Below, one piece after another: positions 47,076 to 52,381 of a DNA stretch of 52,381 nucleotides. The position numbers and the translations under genes were made by a program. Location: the NCBI RefSeq assembly GCF_003935715.1, contig NZ_RHPP01000012.1, positions 1 through 52,381 of the forward strand, given 5' to 3'. The DNA is from Stenotrophomonas sp. 278 (GTDB lineage Bacteria > Pseudomonadota > Gammaproteobacteria > Xanthomonadales > Xanthomonadaceae). The notes beneath the pieces are model-generated. The model was given only the letters and a program-made list of their open reading frames with translations. It was not told the DNA's origin and made no database searches. Each line of letters opens with the position of its first letter. The stretch's first letter is position 1.

Positions 47076-47318
47076 ATGGTGGCGAATACAACACCCCCCC
47101 AAGGTGGGGGAATAAGCCACACCGTTACGTGCTGCGGTTTTCTAGCTCCCGACGCCTTTCCCATGGGGGGAAAGGCACTTCCCCGGGAGTCTGTGATGTA
47201 CGCGTTCTGGGCCTTCATCCATCGCTTCGAGCTGCCCACTCGAGGCCTTCGCTTATGTCTTCCGCGCGCTCGCAGCCGATTAGCGCTGCCCCGCCGCGCG
47301 CGCCAGCACGCCTTATAA
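47076..47318 (+). pseudogene. Ash/Icd-like phage (P4-type) remnant
   Basis: The frame MVANTTPPQGGGISHTVTCC, then FPMGGKALPRESVMYAFWAF and IHRFELPTRGLRLCLP resembles the overlapping ash/icd-like proteins of P4-type satellites and their integrated relatives. A TTG in the same frame lies at 47058. The C-terminus (RARSRLALPRRARQHAL) is unusual. The rest of 46991-47425 holds small palindromes (for example CCCCCCCAAGGTGGGGG and CCTTTCCC/GGGGAAAGG) and no other gene. Confidence 0.4.
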
Positions 47319-47425
47319 CGTCGGGCGCTGCCCCGACTGACTGATCGGCATCCCGCCGCGCCGTTGCTGCGCGCCGCGGTGCCACATCGTTGAACTCATT
47401 CATGACCCAGTTCTGGGAGGAACCC

Positions 47426-47881
47426 ATGTGCGAGCAGTGTTGCCTTGCAGGTGTTGATGACCATGTAATTCCGGCGTGCCCTCAGTGTGGCCGCGAAACC
47501 GTAGCGGCTCATTCTCAGTCGCCCGCTGGTCCGTCTGGCGGCAGTTCCCCCGGGGGCGGGGATCGTGCCTTCGGTGCTGTGTCGTTGGTGCCCCCATCGC
47601 CGACCATCCACCCAGGGCAGGTGCTGATGGAGGACTACCTGCGCCCCATGGGCCTGTCCATTCGCCGCCTGGCGGAAGCGATCAGGGTGAAACGCGGTCG
47701 GCTGGAGTCGGTCATTGGCGGTCGAAGTGCCATCAGTACCGAACTGTCGATGCGCCTGGGCCGCTATTTCGGTGACGCGCCGCTGTACTGGGTGGACCTG
47801 CAGGTGAAGCATGAAAGGGAGATGGCCGATTGCGCCTGGGGCGAGGACATCGATCTGATTCGTCCGCGCGTGCGCTGGTAG
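47426..47881 (+). CDS. HigA-family antitoxin with N-terminal zinc-ribbon-like segment
   Basis: A 151-residue protein. Residues 1-24 have Cys pairs (MCEQCCLAGVDDHVIPACPQ then CGRE), a possible zinc knuckle. A Gly/Ser/Pro linker follows, then a HigA domain: PTIHPGQVLMEDYLRPMGLS, RLAEAIRVKRGRLESVIGGR, STELSMRLGRYFGDAPLYWV. GGGAGGAA six bases upstream fixes the ATG at 47426. No HigB lies next to it. Confidence 0.78.
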   Translation: MCEQCCLAGVDDHVIPACPQCGRETVAAHSQSPAGPSGGSSPGGGDRAFGAVSLVPPSPTIHPGQVLMEDYLRPMGLSIRRLAEAIRVKRGRLESVIGGRSAISTELSMRLGRYFGDAPLYWVDLQVKHEREMADCAWGEDIDLIRPRVRW

Positions 47882-47986
47882 GCCTTCACAATGGGTCGCT
47901 ACGCATATCGCACGACCCAGGTTTTCCGTTCGAGCGCAGCCCGTCAACGAAGGCGGGCTGTCGCCCAGGCAGCAGGGGGTTTGGGT

Positions 47987-48376
47987 ATGAGTCTGGTGAT
48001 GGTTCTGGAGATGGAGTCAGGTGCCACGGTGGAAGATGTGGCATCGACCTTGTCTGGTCTGAATCCGGTGCTGCAGGGAAAGCGGATCATCGAGGGCGGG
48101 CTGCTTTCCGGCTCGCGGTGTGGCTACGGGTTTCAGGTGCATCGCGATCCGGTGCCGGTGAGGGCGCGGGGTATGCGGGTGCCGTGGCGCGTTGGCCTGA
48201 CCATGACGTTTCATTTCCGGGCCGCCTACATGCTGGACAGCCTCGGGCAGATCTACCAGCTGATCGAGCTGTTTGCTGACCAGCACCCGCACCGTTTCGT
48301 GCTGTCATTTCAGTACGAGCGGATCTACGCGGTGCGGGACGAGTGCGGATTGAACCTGGTGTGGAAGATCTCGTAG
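47987..48376 (+). CDS. Immunity-like protein, unrecognised; stop supplied by GTAG repeat
   Basis: A 129-residue protein starting MSLVMVLEMESGATVEDVAS and ending RFVLSFQYERIYAVRDECGL plus NLVWKIS. An ATG at 47891 would add 32 basic residues with poor coding character. The family resembles small immunity proteins I cannot name. The TAG stop (48374-48376) lies in the GTAG repeat that starts at 48373. A truncated second copy of its 3' end lies at 51313-51398. Confidence 0.65.
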   Translation: MSLVMVLEMESGATVEDVASTLSGLNPVLQGKRIIEGGLLSGSRCGYGFQVHRDPVPVRARGMRVPWRVGLTMTFHFRAAYMLDSLGQIYQLIELFADQHPHRFVLSFQYERIYAVRDECGLNLVWKIS

Positions 48377-48394
48377 AGCCGGGCTTGCCCGGCT
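48373..48394 (+). repeat. Single GTAG REP element
   Basis: GTAGAGCCGGGCTTGCCCGG plus CT. It overlaps the end of the preceding gene. Confidence 0.88.
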
Positions 48395-48563
48395 GCTGTT
48401 GGCGCGGGGTTTCCGCAGATCAACGCGGTTTCGATTAGGGTTCATGCGTTACCGGATGTTGGTTATTTCATGGCCGTCGTCTGTCGACCGACGCTACCAG
48501 GCTTTGCGACAGACCCCATCTGTTAAAGTCCCCATGCCCCGTTCGTTCGACCAAGCCCCCCCA

Positions 48564-50948
48564 ATGCCCGTGTTCCACCGCACTCTTCTGGCCGCAGCGC
48601 TGCTGGTCAGCGCCACCGCGTTACACGCCCAGACCCGCAATTGGACGCCGGCCGTCCAGGTAGAGAAGACGGCAGATCAGGCCCGCCTGCTCAACGCCAA
48701 GGGCAAGGTGCTGCTGGAACAGTTGGATGGTTTCTACCCGGAAGGCGATGTGGCCCTGGTCTCGCGCGGATCGCTCTGGGGTGCAGTGCGCGCCGACGGC
48801 AAAGTGCTGCTGCAACCGGAGTACGCGCGGGTGGACCGGATGGAGGGCACGAGCCTGCTGCAGGCGTGCCGGGAAGACAATGAAAGCTGTGGTCTGGTGG
48901 ACCACAACGGCAAGGTGGTTCTGCCTCTGCAGAACGAGCGCTTCGCCGTTTTCGATGCCAAACGTACGCCTTGGTCGATCACCCGTCAGGATCGCACGGG
49001 TGCTTATGACCCGAAGGCGCAGCGCTGGGCGCTCCCGCAGGAGTATGCGCAACTTCGCATCGGCGGGGGCTTCGTACTGGCAAGGCCCGCCAAGGATGCC
49101 GACTGGCAGGTGTTCGATGAAGGCGGTAAGCCAGTGCCTGGCGTACCCGCTGCCAGCGACTGGACACTGTGGGCCGAGGGCGAACGCGTGGTCGGCAGCC
49201 AGGGAGTGTTCGATACCGAGGGCAGGGCATGGGTGTCGCCCGGCAAGTATTCAGAGATCAGTGGCTTGGGGCAAAGTGCCCTGGTTCAGGGCGAGAGTGG
49301 TTTCGGCCTGATCGATGCGCAGGGTAACGAGCGGATGGCTCCCCAGTACCAGCTTATCGAGCCGCTCCAGAGCGAGCACGAAGGCTGGCTGCGTTTCGTC
49401 GAAGGTGAAAGCTGGGACGAGCGCCGTGTTGGCGTGATGGACGCGCAGGGCAGGGTGCTGCTGCCGGCGCGCTGGGATGGCATTGATCTTGATCTGGCCG
49501 ATGGCCCGGCCGGAAAGGACAGCCAGTTGATCTTCCGCGTGCTCAAAGACGGCCGCATTGGCGCGCTGGATGCAGGCGGGCGCGAGCTGTTTCCGGCGAA
49601 GTTCGAGAGCGCCAGCCCACTGGACTACGGCAGTGTGCTGTACCAGGTGAGCGAGGGCGAGCGCACGGGTGTGTGTGATTTCACCACCGGCAAGTGCCCG
49701 GTTCCGGTTCGGTTTGACCGGGTATTCGAATACGACGGCGGGCAGGAGCCGCTGTTTGTTGTGAGCCTGGACGGTCGTTACGGCTTGATGGATGCGCAGG
49801 GCAATGCGGTCACGCCGTTGAAGTACGAGAAAGTTGAAGAGAGTGATGCGGGGCGGGGCCGCAATGGCGGCGCTCGCTTCACGGTGACCGAGAAGGGCAA
49901 GCGGCGACCCCTGCAGTTGCAGTGGAGTGAGGGAGCGTGGCATGTGAGCACGAAGCCTGTTGAAACAACCGTGCTGCATGAACCCTACGACGGACACCCC
50001 ATGGCCAGCCTTATCCGCCCGGTGATCGAGGCGCGCTATCTACCGGCTGACCTGAATGACGATGCCGCCATTTCGCGCGCCTACGCCGAAGGCCGGCTTC
50101 GTGAGGCGCAGTATCCCAGCATCCAGCTCTCGGGGCCGCAGGCCTATGCGTTGTTCGAGCTGTTCCCCGAGGCGGATCGGGCGGCGCACCGGTTGTCCTT
50201 GCCGCATTGCAGGCAGCCAGATGGTTTCCGGCTGCTCATCGGCAGGGCGGCTGATGCTTCTGCCTGCGCGGACCCGGCCAGTGCTGGTCTGAGTTTCACT
50301 GATGCTGGCGACGGAAGCGTGACCTGCAAGGAATGTGCGGAGCTGAAACTGCCGGTGCGCTGGGTGCGTGCTGATCCGCCACCGCGCTGCACTGTGCCTG
50401 CTTGGTCGCAGCGTGAGGCGCAGCAGGCGTATACGAAGTGGCTGACTGCCTTTACGGCGGCCATGCAGCCGCTGAAGAAGGGAGCCAGCAAGGAGCAGTG
50501 GAAGGCCGAGGCTGAGAACCTGCGGGGTTCATTGGTACTCCAGTCGCGCGCAACCGCCATGCTGGTGGGGTTGACCACAAACCCGGAATCATTCGCAAAG
50601 GCGATGCAGGTGGATGCTGCCCAGCTGGGCGATGACCTGTTGCCGCGGTTGCTGACCTTGCTGGCAAGTGCTGAAGTGGTGGGGAGTGGCGGCTTGTATC
50701 CGGAGAACGAACCTGGCCTGGCCGATGCCTGCGCCGAGGTTTGGTACCTGCGGCTGCCGGCACTGGAATCGCGCCAAGCACAGGGCAAGTCGTTGCCCTT
50801 CACCAGCGGATACCAGCTGCCCCCATCGGGCCAGCTGCAACGCGACCGTTACCCCTTCGCCACGTTCACCCGCGAAGATGGCGTGCTGAAGCTCGTGGGC
50901 CTGTCACGCGAGCTCGCGCAGGCGCTGCTCGTCGTCGGCGGCAAATGA
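48564..50948 (+). CDS. Secreted WG-repeat protein
   Basis: A 794-residue exported protein with signal peptide MPVFHRTLLAAALLVSATAL then HAQ. Residues ~25-460 contain at least six WG-type repeats (GAVRADGKVLLQPEY, GLVDHNGKVVLPLQN, GLIDAQGNERMAPQY, GVMDAQGRVLLPARW, GALDAGGRELFPAKF, GLMDAQGNAVTPLKY). The C-terminal ~300 residues are unlike any family I know, with Cys residues in SLPHCRQPDG and VTCKECAELKLP. WG-repeat proteins probably form propellers; function unknown. The start at 48564 fits the signal peptide. Confidence 0.8.
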   Translation: MPVFHRTLLAAALLVSATALHAQTRNWTPAVQVEKTADQARLLNAKGKVLLEQLDGFYPEGDVALVSRGSLWGAVRADGKVLLQPEYARVDRMEGTSLLQACREDNESCGLVDHNGKVVLPLQNERFAVFDAKRTPWSITRQDRTGAYDPKAQRWALPQEYAQLRIGGGFVLARPAKDADWQVFDEGGKPVPGVPAASDWTLWAEGERVVGSQGVFDTEGRAWVSPGKYSEISGLGQSALVQGESGFGLIDAQGNERMAPQYQLIEPLQSEHEGWLRFVEGESWDERRVGVMDAQGRVLLPARWDGIDLDLADGPAGKDSQLIFRVLKDGRIGALDAGGRELFPAKFESASPLDYGSVLYQVSEGERTGVCDFTTGKCPVPVRFDRVFEYDGGQEPLFVVSLDGRYGLMDAQGNAVTPLKYEKVEESDAGRGRNGGARFTVTEKGKRRPLQLQWSEGAWHVSTKPVETTVLHEPYDGHPMASLIRPVIEARYLPADLNDDAAISRAYAEGRLREAQYPSIQLSGPQAYALFELFPEADRAAHRLSLPHCRQPDGFRLLIGRAADASACADPASAGLSFTDAGDGSVTCKECAELKLPVRWVRADPPPRCTVPAWSQREAQQAYTKWLTAFTAAMQPLKKGASKEQWKAEAENLRGSLVLQSRATAMLVGLTTNPESFAKAMQVDAAQLGDDLLPRLLTLLASAEVVGSGGLYPENEPGLADACAEVWYLRLPALESRQAQGKSLPFTSGYQLPPSGQLQRDRYPFATFTREDGVLKLVGLSRELAQALLVVGGK

Positions 50949-50968
50949 CCGCGGACGCGGCATTGCTC

Positions 50969-50990
50969 GTAGAGCCGGGCTTGCCCGGCT
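50969..50990 (+). repeat. Single GTAG REP element
   Basis: GTAGAGCCGGGCTTGCCCGG plus CT, 20 bases after the WG-repeat gene. Confidence 0.88.
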
Positions 50991-51031
50991 GCTCTAGGCG
51001 CAACCACATCAACGCAACCAGACTCCAGCAC

Positions 51032-51202
51032 AATGCCCAGCATCGCTGCTAGCGACTTGCTGTTTGGGGCGGCGGATGCGTCGCATCGCATTGTCGTGTG
51101 TCGAGTCTGCGGCGCGGCCCGTCAGACAGATGGCTCGTCGATGGCTGTTCGGGTGTTACGTTACCTTGAGACGTCCGAGCGAGGGTGTGAACCTGTCCCC
51201 TG
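51032..51202 (+). pseudogene. Possible gene start interrupted by an IS3-family end
   Basis: From ATG 51032 a protein-like frame runs MPSIAASDLLFGAADASHRI, then VVCRVCGAARQTDGSS, and stops just inside the IS3 end. It may be the 5' part of a gene whose remainder was displaced. Low confidence. Confidence 0.25.
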
Positions 51203-51313
51203 AAATCGGACGCCAAGAAGTACGGGGTCAGGTAGCGGCTTTCAATTGCATTGCGTAGTCGTTTGGTGACACGAATCCGAGTGTCGAGCGTAGCCGGGTT
51301 GGGTTGTGGAAGC
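51190..51313 (-). mobile_element. IS3-family remnant (transposase 3' end)
   Basis: On the minus strand the last ~28 codons of an IS3-type orfB remain: GFHNPTRLRSTLGFVSPNDY then AMQLKAAT and TGA at 51228-51230, followed by the probable IS end (CCTGTCCCCTGAAATCGGAC on the plus strand). The rest of the element is missing; the coding sequence stops abruptly at the immunity-gene relic. Confidence 0.72.
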
Positions 51314-51398
51314 CGAGTACGAACGCATCTATGCGGTGTGGGATGAGACCGGATTGGATCTGGTGTGGAAGATCTCGTAGAGCCGGGCTTGCCCGGCT
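51313..51398 (+). pseudogene. 3' relic of a second copy of the 47987-48376 gene plus its GTAG repeat
   Basis: The frame EYERIYAVWDETGLDLVWKI then S and TAG (51378-51380) aligns with the end of the gene at 47987-48376, with mostly third-position changes. The GTAG repeat (51377-51398) follows exactly as in the intact copy. The 5' part is replaced by IS3 sequence. Confidence 0.75.
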
Positions 51399-51670
51399 GC
51401 CTTTGACGTCGGCCCAGCCTGCGCAATGGACTCCGATCCACTCACTTCTGCTCCCGTGGCAGCGCTTGGCGGTATTGCCGCTTGTCGCCTTGCCGCTTGC
51501 CGTTCGGGTCGGTGTTGACGCAGATAAGGTCTCCACAAATGATGGCGTCGGAGGCTGTGTACGCCTGCAAGATGGCGTTGGCATGCTCGAAGCGGGTGTA
51601 CTGTTCTTTTGGAGAGTGTCCGTATTTTTGTGTTCGGGCGACGTGGGCTGTCTTTTGACAGCCCGGCTTC
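51399..51670. other. Stretch between the immunity relic and the IS256 transposase
   Basis: No recognised gene. A minus-strand frame (51442-51714) with QYTRFEHANAILQAYTASDA could be the remains of a gene. A perfect palindrome GGGCTGTC-TTTT-GACAGCCC lies at 51645-51664 just beyond the transposase stop; it may be the IS256 end or a hairpin. Confidence 0.4.
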
Positions 51671-52381
51671 TCAGTAAGGGCTCCGGATGAATCGGTCCCC
51701 GTAAAGTACGGCAAATTGGTTCATCGCGTTCTTCCAGCCGTGGCTGGTGCCTCCCCAGTTGGCCGTGATGTTGCGCAGCCCCAGCCAGATCAGCTTGATC
51801 GCCGCCTCGTCGGTGGGGAAGTGCCCTCGGGTTTTGATCACCTTCCGCAGCTGCGCGTTAACGCTCTCGATGGCGTTTGTGGTGTAGATGACGCGACGGA
51901 TCTCAGGTGGAAACGCGAAGAAGGGTATGACGCGGTCCCACGATCGTCGCCAGGCCTGGGCTACCGAGGGGTAGCGTTTGCCCAGCGGCGAGCCATCCAG
52001 CGCCTCCAGGGCCTGTTCAGCCGCCTCTGCATTGATGGCCTGGTAGATGGGCTTCAGCTCGGCTGCGAGGGCCCTTCGATCCTTCCAACCGGCGTAATCC
52101 AAGCTGTTGCGGATGAGGTGCACGATGCAGGTCTGCAGGGTCGCCGCCGGATAGACCGCCGCCAGCGCCTCGGGCATGCCCTTAAGGCCATCGGTCACCG
52201 CTATCAGTACGTCCTCCACGCCGCGCGTTTTGAGGTCGTTGAAGACTTTCATCCAGAATTTGGCCCCTTCTGTGTTCTCGATCCAGATGCCCAGGATGTC
52301 GCGACTTCCATCAGGTAGAACGCCTAATGCCAGATAGATCGCTTTGTTGCGCACTACACCCTCGTCGCGCACTTTGACGCG
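51671..52381 (-). mobile_element. IS256-family transposase, 5' part cut by window end
   Basis: The visible ~236 C-terminal residues show the IS256/MULE catalytic region: LALGVLPDGSRDILGIWIEN, DVLIAVTDGLKGMPEALAAV (catalytic Asp), LQTCIVHLIRNSLDYAGWKD, then RRVIYTTNAIESVNAQLRKV (catalytic Glu). Reading is uninterrupted to the edge of the window, so the gene may be intact. It transposes by the cut-and-paste/copy-out route of the IS256 family. Confidence 0.93.

Noticed and set aside
47215-47427. Minus-strand 70-codon frame overlapping the HigA/zinc-ribbon gene
   Set aside because: Antisense to a region with a strong ribosome-binding site and a recognised HigA domain; no family features.
51645-51664. 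Intrinsic terminator after the IS256 transposase
   Set aside because: The perfect palindrome lacks a T-tract in the transposase direction, so I kept it as a hairpin or possible element end only.

Overview
The window looks like chromosome of a Stenotrophomonas of the S. maltophilia type (Xanthomonadaceae). Protein-coding DNA is GC-rich, the gene order is that of the xanthomonad core genome, and many spacers carry short palindromes beginning GTAG, which match the SMAG/REP-like repeats known from S. maltophilia. This assignment comes from reading the sequence; no database search was run.

Positions 1-34.6 kb are mostly core genome. In order: the 5' part of minC, a GNAT acetyltransferase, a DesK/NarL-type two-component pair, an SRPBCC membrane protein, DUF423, an AlkA-type DNA glycosylase, a small membrane protein, an M15 peptidase, an SPFH protein with a small ribbon-helix-helix regulator, purT, a lipoprotein of the endonuclease/exonuclease/phosphatase fold, bpt, a five-EF-hand secreted protein, an ECF sigma factor with a membrane domain, a pathogenicity-like protein with tesB, an enoyl-CoA hydratase, a PCu(A)C copper chaperone, uvrA with a hotdog thioesterase, rplU-rpmA-obg, rpsT, murJ, ribF-ileS-lspA-ispH, an M61 peptidase with a YhhN protein, and periplasmic trehalase. 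GTAG repeats fill many spacers, and in five genes the TAG of the repeat is also the gene's stop codon.

A tRNA-Thr(CGU) at 34.55 kb marks the change to accessory DNA. Immediately after it come a sigma-70 promoter, a short structured RNA ending in a U-tract, and an Abi_2-type protein with two R-x4-H (HEPN RNase-like) motifs. This is a candidate RNA-guarded abortive-infection unit. Next are a secreted Asp-box propeller protein and two tandem paralogous exported proteins.

From 40.6 to 46.2 kb lies a lower-GC array of small one-strand genes of known immunity families (DUF416, SUKH-1/SMI1, DUF596 twice, Imm31, DUF1436/CdiI, Imm35/YrhB) plus unrecognised members, with no intact toxin gene. At least three reading frames in the array are split by in-frame stop codons, one each of TAA, TAG and TGA. 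It looks like an orphan, partly decaying polyimmunity locus.

From 46.3 kb to the end are two HigA-type antitoxins without an intact HigB, an Ash/Icd-like phage remnant, another immunity-like gene, a large secreted WG-repeat protein, the 3' relic of a second copy of the immunity-like gene fused to an IS3-family remnant, and an IS256-family transposase cut by the window edge.
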